Notes under the pieces: generated by a model
Databases searched by the model: none
The model's input: only the letters and a program-made list of their open reading frames with translations
What the model was told of the DNA's origin: nothing
Shown here: piece by piece, positions 1 to 12,281 of the stretch
How positions within the stretch are numbered: the first letter of the stretch is position 1
Layout: each line of letters starts with the position of its first letter
DNA from: Tomocerus qinae
Taxonomy: Eukaryota; Arthropoda; Collembola; Entomobryomorpha; Tomoceridae
Assembly: GCA_020055645.1 (NCBI GenBank)
Contig: CM034549.1
Location: forward strand, 16,575,930 to 16,639,929
DNA: 64,000 bases
Direction of reading: 5' to 3'
Translations under genes and position numbers: made by a program

Positions 1-60
1 CTGCAATGTGGAATGAAATATGCTTCCCGATTCGACCCCAGGGGTATCGATACTGTTTAA
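1..60 (+). CDS. possible C-terminal end of a gene running in from the left
   Basis: Frame 1 is open from the first base and ends in TAA at 58-60, giving about 19 residues with a mixed composition (CGMKYASRFDPRGIDTV). The base composition is less AT-rich than what follows. It could be the last exon of a gene that starts outside the window, but 60 bp is too little to prove coding, and I do not recognise the protein. Confidence 0.25.
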   Translation: MQCGMKYASRFDPRGIDTV

Positions 61-1224
61 ACTTGAAATATTTGTATATGTTTGATGATATAGTGAATGA
101 ATGAGAGTTAGCCCTATAAAATTGTTGTTGTGCATTTAGTAGTTGTATTGTTCAACATGCAATGCAAGTAGATACAGAAGTATGAATAGCAGTTGAACAA
201 AGATGAGAATTAGCATTTGACCTTCTGGTCTTATTAATTTAACGATCTGACTTTATCTAATATTCAATACCCAAGCCGGCAGTCAGAAAATTTCCAGGTG
301 TAACGTTGTGCTGTAATGGTTATGGTAATTTGCAACGTATGGTATTCATTATAATGATAAGTGAGAGGAAAGCTTTGAGTTTGGTATTCAAAATACAATT
401 CATTACTTACCTAATCTAACAATCAACCCGTTCTCTATTCATTGTCAATAGTATTTTTATAATTTTGTAAGTCAAAAAACAGATTTGCTAACAATAATAC
501 TCCTGGCTCAACTTTTTCAGTTTTTTCAGAAAGCATTGGCAAAGGTTACTTAGACAAAAGATGCATATAGTAATGAAATATTTGGTTTATTATGCAATAG
601 GTATAATAATTTAAGTATTACGGATCTCATTTACATTCAGATAGGTCTGCTTTGTGATTATGACTATACTTGCTGCTACCAATTCATTAATGCTTGGAAT
701 ATAATATGTAACGTTTGAAAATTACCTGCTGCATAAAGTGATGGAAAAAGTCAGTTCAATTCAGCAGTTCTTAAATAATAGTTATGCATAATGCTCCAGC
801 CTTTCCATGATGTTACTATTGTCTTAGTATTGATGTTATTGCTGACGTTTCTGTGATGTACTTCCTACTTCAACATCATGCATTGACTTATTCTAAAGAA
901 AAAGTCGAAATATTTATCACAAATCATTACCTAGCACATAATTAACTAAACTAGTTTATGTCGTGTGTTACTAATACTTTGGTTTTACGATTGCTATATG
1001 CAATTTACATATTATAATACAATCTTTAAAACGTTATGAATTGCAACACGCAACTGGGTTTCTCCCAAGAGGTTTTCCAATTTGTGCTTTAAATTACATT
1101 TGAACATCGCAATAGTTATAGTCATTAGTCAAAACAATATCTGCACTGAAACAGGATTTTTGATTTTCTTTGCATATATCTGTGAATCAGACAGTGAATA
1201 AAGAAATTTTTAAAAATCTACGAA
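61..1224. other. AT-rich noncoding stretch
   Basis: No reading frame with splice signals or recognisable homology is seen on either strand. The last 100 bases probably carry the 5' UTR and promoter of the gene that starts at 1225, but no clear TATA or initiator element stands out in such AT-rich sequence. Confidence 0.4.
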
Positions 1225-1800
1225 ATGTCAGACATTTTATATCTCTCCGACTCTTTTGGAAAAGAGTCAGAACGTTCCATGCACAACAATAGAACTGAAA
1301 ATTTTTCCAGTATCAATAGTTTTGGAGTGACATTTCTCTGTGCAGCAATATTCCCTTTAGCAACTCTTTTTGCAATTTTAATCATATGGAAAATTTTACG
1401 ACGATTTTGTGGCAATTCGGATAATAGCACAAGGTGAGTAGAAAAATATTATTACATTTCATAAAATCGTATAAAAATGTAGATAAAATAAAGTTACTAA
1501 AATGCAGGAAAAGTATTATTGAAGACATAAAATACATAAAAAGGGTTTATTATTTTTATCAGCTCTTCTACCGGAAATACTCGTCAAATAATCAGAAGCA
1601 GTTTATCATCAGGACACTACGTAAGTCAGGACTCTGCAAATACATTGCCCAATCTACACTCAATATATTTTGTTGACTTAACTGCATTGCCAGTACCACA
1701 AGTGTCTACTAACAAAAAAGAAGAACCACCACCTTCGTATCAAGATGAAGTTTTATCCTTGCCTTCCTATGATGATGCTATTAAAAATTTACGTAGATAA
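1225..1800 (+). CDS. small single-pass membrane protein with PPxY and LPxY motifs
   Basis: Two exons, 1225-1433 and 1563-1800, join across a GTGAGT donor and a TTTTTATCAG acceptor in matching phase, giving 148 aa. The first 34 residues hold two N-glycosylation sequons (N22, N26). One hydrophobic helix follows at about 35-54, then a basic KILRRF stop-transfer, so the N-terminus is probably outside or lumenal. The cytosolic tail carries PPPSY (125-129) and LPSY (136-139), the motifs bound by WW domains of Nedd4-family ubiquitin ligases. This layout recalls trafficking adaptors such as Commissureless or Ndfip-like proteins, but there is no clear sequence match, so the role is inferred from motifs alone. 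An AATAAA-type signal lies near 1963. A similarly built protein lies at 56942-57614. Confidence is good for the gene and low for the function. Confidence 0.72.
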
Positions 1801-2611
1801 TGCCACTTTTGTACTGTACATAAGTACTCGCAAAAAAACGTTTTTGACATGATCTTATGTAATAATATAAGCATTACAAAGTACAAAACTTAAAATTGTT
1901 GACTTAATTGTGGCCAATATTCAACATGGAAGTAGTTGCATAGGATTGTGTACTGAATACAAATAAAAGTGATATTAAATCTATCAAAAACTCCTCATTA
2001 TTTCTTAAAACTCTGAAATTGTCGGTTGTTTTCTCCATGAAATTGTTATTCTGATTTGTTGTTCATCCTAGTTGTCCTCTGTACAACAATAGCTATGAAA
2101 CTATGAAGGTTTAACAATGCTATTATGAGCAAATGTTAACGATTAACATTATTATAACCTTGCTCAATAATGCACATTTCGACAGATGTTTGTAACAACT
2201 AAAGGTGTCTGTGTCGTCTGTAAGTATCATAGAAAATCATTGACTCTTATTAAGGGCGGATTAAAGTTAATCGAAACTTTTATCTTATTGCTTATATTAA
2301 CAGATGATAGTACATACTGTAATCTGTTCACAAATAAATTCGATCAATCAAATTCAACCTTTTCATGCATTCATGGAATATTAAATATATGCATTTTAAA
2401 TTTTGCATGTGTATGTATTTATGATAACAGCATAGATCAACATAACTTTTGTGTTCCATTTCTGCTTTTTTTGTATTGATAAGGGCATTTTTACCATATC
2501 AGGAATTGATATGTATATATTTAAGTAAAATTCTAAATATCCTTTGCTATAAATACGTGATGAATGCTCTGGATTCACTGCTTATTATTCTTCTTCTCTT
2601 CAACTTTCAAA
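1801..2611. other. intergenic, AT-rich
   Basis: It holds the 3' UTR of the upstream gene (polyadenylation signal near 1963) and the upstream region of the GH16 gene. Short open frames on both strands (for example 2186-2479) lack splice or homology support. Confidence 0.4.
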
Positions 2612-4313
2612 ATGCCCTTATTCTTGGCATTCCTCCTTTTCGGAGCTGCAGCAGCCGAAACAAGTAAGGAACCTCATTAAATCAATATAAATTTATACAT
2701 CATCATTCAAATAATTCGCTACCTTTTTGTTTTCAGTTGTTTCACCAAGCAGGATCAGTACATCTAATTTGACCTTTGCTCCTGGAGATTTAATCTTTCA
2801 AGATGAATTCGAATTTTTCAATAGAGATTTATGGCATCACGAAATTAATATGAATGGTGGTGGTGTAAGTTTTCACAAAACATGAAACAACTGTGTTATA
2901 ATAATAAAATTGCTAATGGTTTGAATTGAAATATTTTGAATCGAATAGAACAATGAATTTCAAATCTACGATGATTATGAAGAAAATGCTTATGTCCGTG
3001 ATGGAGTGTTGTATATAAAACCAACATTGTCTGTGGACACAATTTTTGGTGGAGATACCGAAATGCTTTACAATGGTCATTTGAGATTAGAAGGGTATGG
3101 ATATTTTCATTTTCCACGTTTCATTTTTAATTTTATTTCTTACCTTGAAGTTTTAAGCAATTACTATTCATGTTTTCATGGATTCGACAGATGCACAGAT
3201 CAAAGCGGCAGCGCAGCTTGTGAAAGACAAGCCAGTTATCCTAATATTCTACCACCTGCAGTGTCTGCCAGACTTCGTACTGCTGGATCTTTCTCTTTTA
3301 CTTACGGGCGTGTCGAAGTTCGTGCAAGAATGCCTGCAGGAGACTGGATGTGGCCAGGTATTTATCAATAATCCTTGAATTGCGAATAAAACGTACTAAT
3401 ATATGAAAATGGAAGGTTTTTCATACATGGAATTTTTAAATAGCAATCTGGATGCTTCCTGAAGACTGGAAATATGGTGGATGGCCTACATCTGGAGAAA
3501 TCGACATAGTTGAATCTAGAGGAAATCGCAATTTATATAACCCTGCTGGAACTAATATTGGAACTGAACAAGTTGGGTCAACTCTTCATTTTGGACCATC
3601 GTTCCCGTATAACGGTTGGAGGGAAGCCCACGGAGAGAAAAATACTCCATTTGGAGAAGGATTTGATCGTGACTTCCATGTGTATGAAGTAGAGTGGACT
3701 CCAGGTAAAATGAAGTTTCAATTTTTCATGAATTATTCTGTGCTGATATTTGGGACTTACATTGAATTTATGCGCTTATGAACGATTTGGAATTTTTACT
3801 TTCCAGAGTATATCAAGTTCATCGTTGACGGAACTGAAATCAAAACGGTCCTTCCAGGGAGTGGTGGATTCTTTGAAGTTGGGCATTTCCCAGCAGATGT
3901 TCCAAATCCATGGGTCTCGACATCCGATAACTTCATAATGGCTCCATTCGACCAAAGCGTATAAATATATTTTATTTATTACAAGTACATAAACCCAATT
4001 AAAAGTAGAATGCATTTTACAAAATTCTCCATTTATGATAGTTCCATTTCATTTTGAATGTTGCCGTTGGTGGTGAATTCTTCCCTGGAGATTCTACTCC
4101 TGCTAAACCTTGGGGAACTGAAACGGTACATTGTGCAGTAATTTATGTATTTATGAAAGTTTTTTGAAAATGTTAACTAAGAGACTATAAAATGATTTCT
4201 TTTGTTAGACATTCCTGGACTTTTTTCTCGCTAAAAACCAATGGGAAAGTACTTGGGGCAATGGATTTGCCTCCGCAATGGCCGTTGATTATATTCGTGT
4301 ATATGCTGTCTAA
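2612..4313 (+). CDS. secreted GH16 beta-1,3-glucanase / glucan-binding protein (GNBP/CCF-like)
   Basis: Eight exons join in phase: 2612-2663, 2737-2864, 2949-3094, 3191-3357, 3444-3704, 3807-3958, 4042-4125 and 4209-4313, giving 364 aa. Residues 1-16 are a signal peptide (LFLAFLLFGAAAA), so the protein is exported. The rest is one glycoside hydrolase family 16 domain with the family landmarks FQDEF, GRVEVRARMP, WPAIWMLP, FDRDFHVYEVEWTP, ILNVAVGG and a closing AVDYIRVYAV. The catalytic motif GEIDIVES has E183, D185 and E188 all present. Insect GNBPs that act only as receptors often lose these residues, so this copy is predicted to cut beta-1,3-glucan (laminarin, fungal walls). There is no N-terminal CBM39 glucan-binding domain, as in the short CCF-like or laminarinase forms. 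Its role could be digestion, antifungal defence, or both. AATAAA follows the stop at about 4320. Confidence 0.9.
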
Positions 4314-4960
4314 AGTCTAAATAAAATACATACGCGCATAATGTTCTTCGTTTTAATAAAATACAGTTTTTGCATATTTCGTATTAAATTCTTACATACG
4401 TATATTTATGACGGAATATATTATTGATATCTCGGAAAGTATGCATATATTATTACTTAATCCACAAAAATAGAAAAATCGCACAGAAAAATATTTTCCT
4501 CTGGGATTAGTACCTTTGCAGATAGATGTAACAGTGAGAGAAGTAGAGTAGTAAGTAGAAAGATGAGCAGCAACAAAATTGCTTATAGGGGTACATTGAG
4601 CATTCCATCCTTCATCCGCGAATATCTAAAATAAAAGTATCTTTGAAAATGTGGATTTTAGGAAAATAGCAAACATTTCGGACAAAAATCTCCTTTATTT
4701 GGAGTTTTGAATAATTTTGTAAGAAAGCACTCTTTTATTGGTGATAATTTCTGAATAATCGCGAAAATATTTTAAAATACTAGTAAATACTAAAAGAGGT
4801 AGATGTCCGTTTTGAAAGTAAATTTTATTTCTTTTTTTACTACACTAAATTCGATGCCTCTTTGGATAGTCAATTTGGTTTTATGCTGAATATTAGTTAA
4901 AGTTTTTATACTCTTACCACTCATTTTGTTTCTCAATTCAATAGGTGTTCAAACATTAAA
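4314..4960. other. intergenic, no gene seen
   Basis: AT-rich sequence with the GH16 polyadenylation signal at its left end. Nothing coding was recognised. The right end is the presumed promoter of the mS37 gene. Confidence 0.4.
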
Positions 4961-5709
4961 ATGAGAGTAACTTGGTTATGTCGAGGAAACGGAAGGAGGC
5001 CTGGGAAAGAACCTGTTCCTTTCAAAGAATTACTGCCGATGCAATTAAGAAATGAAGTCTCTGGAAAAGGCGAAAAAACTGCAAGTGAGTTCGAGATATA
5101 TGTATATTTTGTACGAGAGTACTTAATTCCCAACCAGTGCACAGTGGCATTTATGAAACTTTCACAGACCTTTCACCAGAATTTTAATCCCCGCGAGAGC
5201 TCACAAGTGTGGTGAAAGTTAGGAAAAGTTTCATCATAATAAAAGAGATGATAATTGTGTTGGGACTGGGGACATTCGGCACAATTAGAATTTATATTTT
5301 CTACTAATTGAAATCTTAAATTAAATACTAATCCTCTTTCGTCATCAATTATTTCCGTTTTGAAATAGATGTGGCCTGCATTCAAGAAATGGCTGTAATG
5401 TTTGCTTGCATGAAAGATAGCGATTTTAAGGAAGTTAAGTGCGCCAAGGAAATTGAGACCTTTCAAAAATGCTACAACGAACACATGGTAATTTGATTAT
5501 AACATTGGGAAAATATTTTACGAAAGTATTTTGTGAAAGTCTATTCATTTAAATCTTTTATCTGTTGTTAGGATTTGAAAAAAGATAAGAAAAAGAGAGA
5601 AAAATCGGGAGAAATTGTGGTAGGTAACGACCCTAGAAAATTATCCACTACACAGCTCAATCAACTGTTACGAAAATATCCTCAAATAAACGAGAGAAAG
5701 CTGAAGTGA
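4961..5709 (+). CDS. MRPS37: mitochondrial small-subunit ribosomal protein mS37 (CHCHD1)
   Basis: Three exons (4961-5084, 5369-5487, 5572-5709) join in phase to give 126 aa. The middle carries the twin CX9C motif of the CHCH fold: C45-C55 (CIQEMAVMFAC) and C66-C76 (CAKEIETFQKC). Proteins of this type are normally oxidised by the Mia40 pathway. The C-terminus LNQLLRKYPQ matches the LNKLLxRFP end of mS37/CHCHD1, which separates it from other CHCH proteins. The basic N-terminal part (RGNGRRPGK) fits an rRNA-binding extension. The length is close to the human protein (118 aa). The ATG at 4961 is the first in frame. The gene converges with MCM2, with about 450 bp between the two stops. Confidence 0.85.
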
Positions 5710-6157
5710 AATTAAGTCATCAATATCTAATCGTTAGTGTTATTTGCAAAAAATAAATATTTACTCCGTGATTAGCTATTTATTATTCTCAAATGAATTA
5801 TGTACATAAGATAATTACTGTATTATAAGTGCCCCTGCGACATAATCATACTTATAAAATTCCATTTTACATGAGAAATAAATGGGGATAGAATTATTAG
5901 TTAATTGAAAGCTAAGTTTTATTTATTTCATTATCAGCGATTTCATTATAAACTATAATTAAAGAATTCACAATTGTACTCTTGTAGCCAATTAAGGCAA
6001 GTCAAACCATAAGAAATAAAATAAATAAACCAGAGGAACCAAAAAATTAAAAAACCGAATTTTCAGTTTTTCACTAGGTTCGTTTCACTGACGAAATAAG
6101 GCATCATAGCAATGTTATTAAAATTTAATTCCTTATACTTAACGCATCTTGGAAGTT
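5710..6157. other. convergent 3' region between mS37 and MCM2
   Basis: AT-rich sequence holding the 3' UTRs of both converging genes. An AATAAA signal for mS37 lies near 5752. No further gene was seen. Confidence 0.5.
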
Positions 6158-9100
6158 TTAATCCTCCATTTCATCAGCACGCATTTGGATAATAAGCTTT
6201 CTCTTCGAATCGTAAATATAGTGGTTATTCTTGAACATGTCACTGTCATAAAAGGGCTGAAGAGAAGTAATGTTGATTTGATGAGCCTGAAAACAATTAA
6301 ATTTTTATTAATCAATCTTCAAACTTAACTATCAATTAGTAAAGGGTAATTTATCTGTCACAAACCTTTTCAATGAAGTCCTTTTCGTTGATTTCTACAG
6401 TGCGCTGTACTGTTCTGTATCGGTTCTTCAGGTAAGATGCATGTTCTTGAACCAGTTGTTTCAAGATAAAGAACAACAACTCATTGTGGTCTTTTCTGTA
6501 GGCTAAGTAGCGTGCGAATTGCTAAATATAAAGTGGCACCAATTAAGTAGGTATTTGTAATTTGTGTTATATTTGTACATGTACTGTAATTTGAAGCAGA
6601 AAAGGAATAACTTACCTTTTTCATAGTTCTCATGACGGAGTACTTCTGCGTTTCAATAAAGCTTTCCAACATAATACGAATAGCCATATTCACATCCTCA
6701 TCGTTAACAAACTCTCTTAAATGCATCTTAGCATGGGCTTCTGCCATTCTGATCATACTTTCAATGTGCCTAACTGTAATTGGAATGCTTCCAGTTGCCT
6801 ACCAAGAATAAATCATTAAACTTAATTACGAAAAAGTTAAACAAAGAAATAACATTAAATATATAAAAATAAAAATCATTAAATACCATTGATTCTCTTC
6901 GAAGTTCACTATACATGTGGGCAATCCTGTCTTGATCCATGTTGTACAATTTGGGGTGGCATTTCTCCTTGGCGTAGATAATATATTTCTTCAACAAATC
7001 TTGAGGAATCTTCTCTGCCTTGCCCAATTTTGAATCAGAAATGACTTCCACCTAATTATTGCATATCCCTATTTTAAATATCATGCTTTGATTCGAAAAG
7101 GTAAATGGAAATTATTGTTTTAAATTACCTCTTCAGCATCTGGATTATTTTGAGCAACTACAGATCTAGGAGTTGGCGCCGACTCTTCATCATCTGAATC
7201 TGCATCGTCATCTTTCTTTTTGTGTAATGGGTGGTGACGAATGTGGGAGTTGACCACGAATTGTGCTAATCTTTCGTCTCCAACAGCATCAGGCACGTCT
7301 CTTACAACACAGAGAATATCAAAACGAGACAAAATTGGTTCCGACAAGTCCACCTGAAATAAAGTATTTTATCTATAATAAAAAAAACTCTGAAAATATA
7401 TACTACAAATTACAATAAACGAAATAAAAATTTAGCCTGGATGGCTTACGTTTTCAGAAAATGTCAAAGAAGAGTCATATTGTCCACCAAGTGGATTAGC
7501 AGCTGCAATGATGGCACACCGGGCTTTCAAAGACGTCACAATTCCAGCTTTTGAAATACTAATACTTTGCTGTTCCATAGCTTCGTGTATACTGGTTCTG
7601 TCGGAATCATTCATTTTGTCAAATTCATCAATAAGACAAACACCTTTATCAGCCAAGACAAGAGCACCAGCTTCAAGAGTCCATTCTTTTGTGGCAGGCG
7701 ATCGTTGGACATAAGCAGTCAAACCAACAGCAGATGCTCCTTGACCAGTAGTATAAACAGCTCTATGAGACGTTTTCTCAATGTATTTCAAAAACTGTGA
7801 CTTGGCTGTTCCAGGATCTCCACAGAGAAGAACATTGATATCTCCTCTCACGCAATGTTTTTGACCTGGATTTTTTGGCTCTCCGCCAAAGAGGGACAAA
7901 GCAAGTGCTCGCTTAATATCGTCATGTCCATATACCGATGGAGCAATACTGGCAACTATCCTATCGCTTATTCCATCTTCTTTGCTGAGAGCAGTGATCA
8001 AACGAATGTCTTCATCAGTAAGAGTTCCCACCGCCGATTTGTCATCCTTTTTTAAGATATGATTAGCAAGAATAACTGTAGAAAATACTGGGAAACCTTG
8101 CTTTACGTTTAATGAGCCATCATAATTGTTTGAATACGTTCCTGCAAGAAAATTATGTGAAAAATTCAAACATTTCTTGATTTTCTTTCTACACAAATGA
8201 CTCGCTTATTTTCATCAATTTACCTGAGAGTTCCACTTCATCCCCGGGCTTACAAATATCGCAAAGATCACTGAGGCAAATAACATCTTTCGATCGCGGA
8301 AGCCTACCGGCTGGAACCTTGCCAGGAGACTCTTGAATTACCAGCCGCTGATAATTGTGATAAATTGTCTTTTCCATATTTAAAGAGAATGGCCCAGATT
8401 TTTGACAGTCAGGGCAATTGGCTGGTTTAACTTCCGAAGCCTGTCCTTGAACGAACGGCCCCAAAACACAGCCACAGTTAATGCAATCAAACAAGGCTAT
8501 AGACAGCTGAGGAAGAACACCAGTAGAAGATGTGATGACACCTTGAGTTCTCACCTATTTCCATGCAAACAAAATTTTAATGCTATAATGTCATTTATCA
8601 TTAGATAGTGTGGCCGAATATTAAAATTCACTTCGTTTTTTTACCAGTTGATTGAGATGAAGCTGTCGAAGGTTTCTTATGTTTTCACAAATGGGAAGAT
8701 CAGCTATGCGAACATGAACCTCTTTAGTTACACGATCGTAGTCGGGAAACATGGTATGAACAACCATCTACGTAAAGTACAAACATAACATAATTATAAT
8801 TACTAAAATGTTTATGAAGTAATTATTTCAAATGAATATCCATGCATAAATGAACAAAATAATTGTAATTAATAAGCCTTTGGTTGACCTTCAAAGCCTC
8901 GTCCATTGTTTGTAGCATCTCACATGGTGCTTCAGGTAGAAAGAAGGCCAATACTTGGTCCCCAGTAGCTAACATATGATAGTTAACTTCCATGCTAGCC
9001 CTATTTTCTGTAATAAAAAACTCGATGTCAGTAAAACAGGTTGGATTTAACATTTTTGAACTTTTCCTTTTATTATCGTTTTTACCTTCACACATCCGGC

Positions 9101-10341
9101 GGATTCTCTCCCGATAAATAAAATTTCCTTTTTGATCAACAAAAGTTTTGAGAAAATGTTTGAAACGGTTTATTATTTCATTCCTAGTTCCAGGCAAAGT
9201 AACCCACTCGCTAGTTTTCATACCACGCGTATCTTCCAAATTTTCAATTGCTTCATAACCCTTTTGAAACAGTTATTATTTAGTTTTCATACATCTTTCA
9301 TACGATTATATTTACCATATAAAATAAAGTAAAAATGACCTTATTGGAAATTACAAAGAAATAATCATTTTTCGCATATCGAACTTACTTCATCAACGTC
9401 TTTATCTTCATCGTCGTCTTCACCAGTCATAGTTCTGCGCTTCCTTGAAGGCATCATATCGTCGTCATCTTCGTCATCATCTAATAACATTCATTAACTT
9501 TGTTAATAAGAAATGTCACTTATAAATAAATGCAAATGCAGCAAAGTTAGGATAAAAAGGGGATATTTTGTTCGGTTGTCAGTTGGTTATAGCATATCAA
9601 ATGGGAGATGAATATAATTACCATACAGAAGCCCTTTTCTCATACGGCCGGTTGCGCGACCTTCAGCCCTATCTCTTCGTCTCAATTCTGCCTCAACTTC
9701 AAGCCTGTCTTCAATGGACATATTGGAAAAACTTGAATTGTCATCCAAGTCATCACGGTTATACTGGTCCAAAAGTGGCATAGGTCGGTAATCCCTAATA
9801 AGGAAAGGACGCGATGCAATTTAAATGCCTCAATTTATAAGTTAGAGTTAGTGGCTGTCATTAATTGTTAATATGACAAAAAAGACAACTGTAGAGGATT
9901 TATGAGAATTTGTGATGAAACAGAACAAACTATTTCTGTTCTATTCATATCATACAAGTCTTACATACATTTCCATGTTGTCTCCAAAAAGTTCTTCTCC
10001 CGATTCTTCGTCGAGCTCCGATAAATTCTGCTCTTCACGAGCCCCAGCTTCACTTTCATCTTCAAAAGCGTCTGCTGGTGACGGACTTCTGGACACCCTT
10101 CGACGCCTACTAACCGGTCCCCGTCGGCCGACACTACTACTATTCGGCGACTGTACCAAGGATTCATCCCCACTGGTCTGGGAGAAACCATCCAGACTGT
10201 CCCTGTCGGAATCGCGGCGACTTCGGTGCTATATGAGTTACAAATTATTATGAAAGTTTATGGCACCTTCCTTAGCTGCTTTTATGGTTGGGGAATTATT
10301 TATTTAATTTAAAAAAAACAAAAGTAAAAACTTACCGACAT
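6158..10341 (-). CDS. MCM2: DNA replication licensing factor MCM2
   Basis: Fourteen exons on the minus strand join in phase: 10336-10341, 9969-10228, 9622-9794, 9389-9480, 9086-9260, 8889-9007, 8645-8767, 8224-8554, 7450-8141, 7129-7353, 6887-7051, 6616-6798, 6366-6521 and 6158-6286. The product is 942 aa (human 904). MCM2 is one of six subunits of the MCM2-7 helicase loaded at origins. Visible parts are an acidic, Ser/Arg-rich N-terminal tail (kinase and histone-binding region), a CX2C-X19-CX2C zinc finger at C340-C366, Walker A GDPGTAKS (534-541), Walker [10 protein letters not shown] (D598, E599) and the arginine finger SRFD (R667). The C-terminal AAA lid and winged-helix region is intact. 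The first exon encodes only Met-Ser. At 9969 the donor GTATGT is preferred over the overlapping GTAAGA because only it restores MDYRPMP. All motifs are intact, so the gene should be functional. Confidence 0.96.
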
Positions 10342-10620
10342 ATTACAAACTTAGGAAAAAACTGGTGACAAGATAACTTAGAAGAGGTCGAATGATTCTA
10401 AGATGTAAGAGATTCTTCAACTTGACTTCAAGAAAGAATGAAGAAGCAAAATACACCAATAATCTTTGCTTGTTTATGGTTTATGACGTTCAACGTTGTT
10501 GGCAGTTCTCTAAATCAAAATTGAAAATGGTGCTTGTTAAATAAATATTATGAATATGAATGGACAAGCAGTGACAGATCAAAAATTCTAAACACTTGCG
10601 AAATACTCGACTTGAGAAAA
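10342..10620. promoter_or_regulatory. short divergent intergenic region upstream of MCM2
   Basis: It separates the MCM2 start codon (minus) from a possible plus-strand first exon at 10621. At under 300 bp it could be a shared promoter. I found no convincing core element by eye. Confidence 0.3.
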
Positions 10621-10689
10621 ATGAATCTTCTTGTTTTGTTTCTCTTTGTGCAATGTGCAATGCAAAGTGCAGACAGACAACAGAAGGAG
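10621..10689 (+). CDS. possible first coding exon of a secreted protein
   Basis: An ATG opens 23 codons that read as a signal peptide, MNLLVLFLFVQCAMQSA, followed by DRQQKE and then a good GTAAGA donor at 10690. The frame also stays open upstream of this ATG, but the hydrophobic start fits secretion better. No downstream exon was recognised before SKP1 on the opposite strand, so the rest of the gene is either far away or absent. The call rests only on the signal-like composition and the donor. Confidence 0.3.
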
Positions 10690-10691
10690 GT

Positions 10692-11602
10692 AAGATGTTT
10701 AGCGCCTATTTCAGCTGACTACAAAACGTGAAACATCCAACTGCAGTGGAGTACGGGGTTGTGTTTGGAAATATTATAGACTATACTATAGCATAGCTAA
10801 ATTATTGTTAAAACTTGGTTACAACTTTGACTGTTACGTATGCAAAAAAAAAGCTTAATAATTACAACATTTGGACATTATAACATTACAAATGATTACC
10901 TATTTGATACAGATACGTATACAGATTATAATATATACCATAGCATAGATTATTTGATATAACGAGCATCTGCATGTGGTGTAATTATCTCATTCGTAAA
11001 TCCTAAAAAATTAGTCATTTATTTTATAGCTTTTCAATCGGTTATTTTGCAATAATTTATTGACAAAACGGCTACTTTCAATCATATAAATAGGTTTTAA
11101 ATGTCAAAAGAAAACAAGGAGACATGAATTAAATGTGATAAATAAAAAAGATAATCCGTAAATCCTTCAATATTTCATCAACCAAAATAACTTAAGGTAC
11201 ATTTTATTTTTATGCTCAAAACTATAATTTTCATAATATGATGGAGATATTTGATACAAATATTTTATGTTTGGTACAGCATTGGTTTATAACCTCACAC
11301 CCACAGTAAAGCAGTTATTACCACAGCTCAATTTGGAATATAATTAGTTTGCAATTTGCATTACAAAATGACGGCAGACATTATCCTGTCCTGTCACCTG
11401 TGAATTATCATATCATTTGTGTTTGGGCCACACCATAATTATGAGCTACAGTAAAATATTAACCACTACCTCTACGACTACTAATTAGGGGTTATAATAA
11501 CAGTATTATTTGTAAAATAAAATAATTGCTAACACTGTTATGAGCACATATCATTAGAGAGTCACAATGAGAGTATTGGGATAGGATTTTTCATGGAAGT
11601 AT
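10692..11602. other. AT-rich intergenic or intronic region
   Basis: No coding signal was seen on either strand. It may be intron sequence of the possible secreted gene that starts at 10621, and its right end is the 3' UTR of SKP1. Confidence 0.4.
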
Positions 11603-12281
11603 TCACTTCTCCTCGCACCATTCGTTCTCCTTACGGATTTGCTCTTCTTCCGCTGGAGTGAAGTCATTCTTGATGTTGAATGTACGGCGAATCTCTTCAG
11701 GAGTTTTTCCTTTGATCATATTTGCAACCGTCTTGCAAGTCACATCCAGCAATCCCTTTATGTCCAAATAATTGGCAGCCTGTAATATGTTAAATGAATT
11801 ATGGGCATAAATCGGTCATATATTTAGATATAGATGTGTTTAAGCAGATTAAGATCAAAGCTACCAAGATCAAATCGAAAAGAACGCCTTGGTCAACTGT
11901 AAGGAATTCCTTATCCCACTGGCATATGTCATCTGTTCGTTTCTCTCGAGTATCGTCATCTTCAGGTGCTGGGGGATCATCCTGTAACCAAGAAACATTT
12001 CAATGCCATTAAATCCATTCCCCTCAAATTCAATAAAACTGCAATGATCAGCTTATGAAAACCAGCTTTAAGAAAAAAATCAATCTTACTTTATGGTAGG
12101 TAGTCCATTCGATAACGCGTCTAAGGATATCTCCACGAACATTTGCCAGGGGAATTTTCTCTTCTTCACCTCCCATTGTCAGATCCTCCAGCATTGTCTT
12201 GATAGTCAAAGACATTTTCGCGATTGTCACATCTACAGGAAACTCTTCATTGTCCGAACTTATCAATTTGACTTCAGGCAT
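11603..12281 (-). CDS. SKP1: SKP1, SCF ubiquitin ligase adaptor
   Basis: Three exons (12090-12281, 11865-11981, 11603-11779) join in phase 0 to give 161 aa, against 163 in human. SKP1 links cullin-1 to F-box proteins in SCF E3 ligases, acting in cytosol and nucleus in cell-cycle control. The N-terminal BTB/POZ-like fold starts [14 protein letters not shown] and runs through [11 protein letters not shown] and [10 protein letters not shown]. The charged linker [10 protein letters not shown] follows, then [10 protein letters not shown] and [12 protein letters not shown]. The F-box-binding C-terminus is [17 protein letters not shown] and ends NEWCEEK, the family's very conserved end. An upstream in-frame ATG at 12302 would add MCGHFSK, but MPEVK is the family start and was chosen. 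No lesion was seen. Confidence 0.96.

Noticed and set aside
3776..4015. Open frames on the opposite strand of GH16, such as 79 codons at 3776-4015
   Set aside because: They are shadows of the GH16 exons, which are supported by homology and phase.
5173..5484. 103-codon minus-strand frame across mS37
   Set aside because: It overlaps the conserved CHCH exon on the other strand and has no homology of its own.
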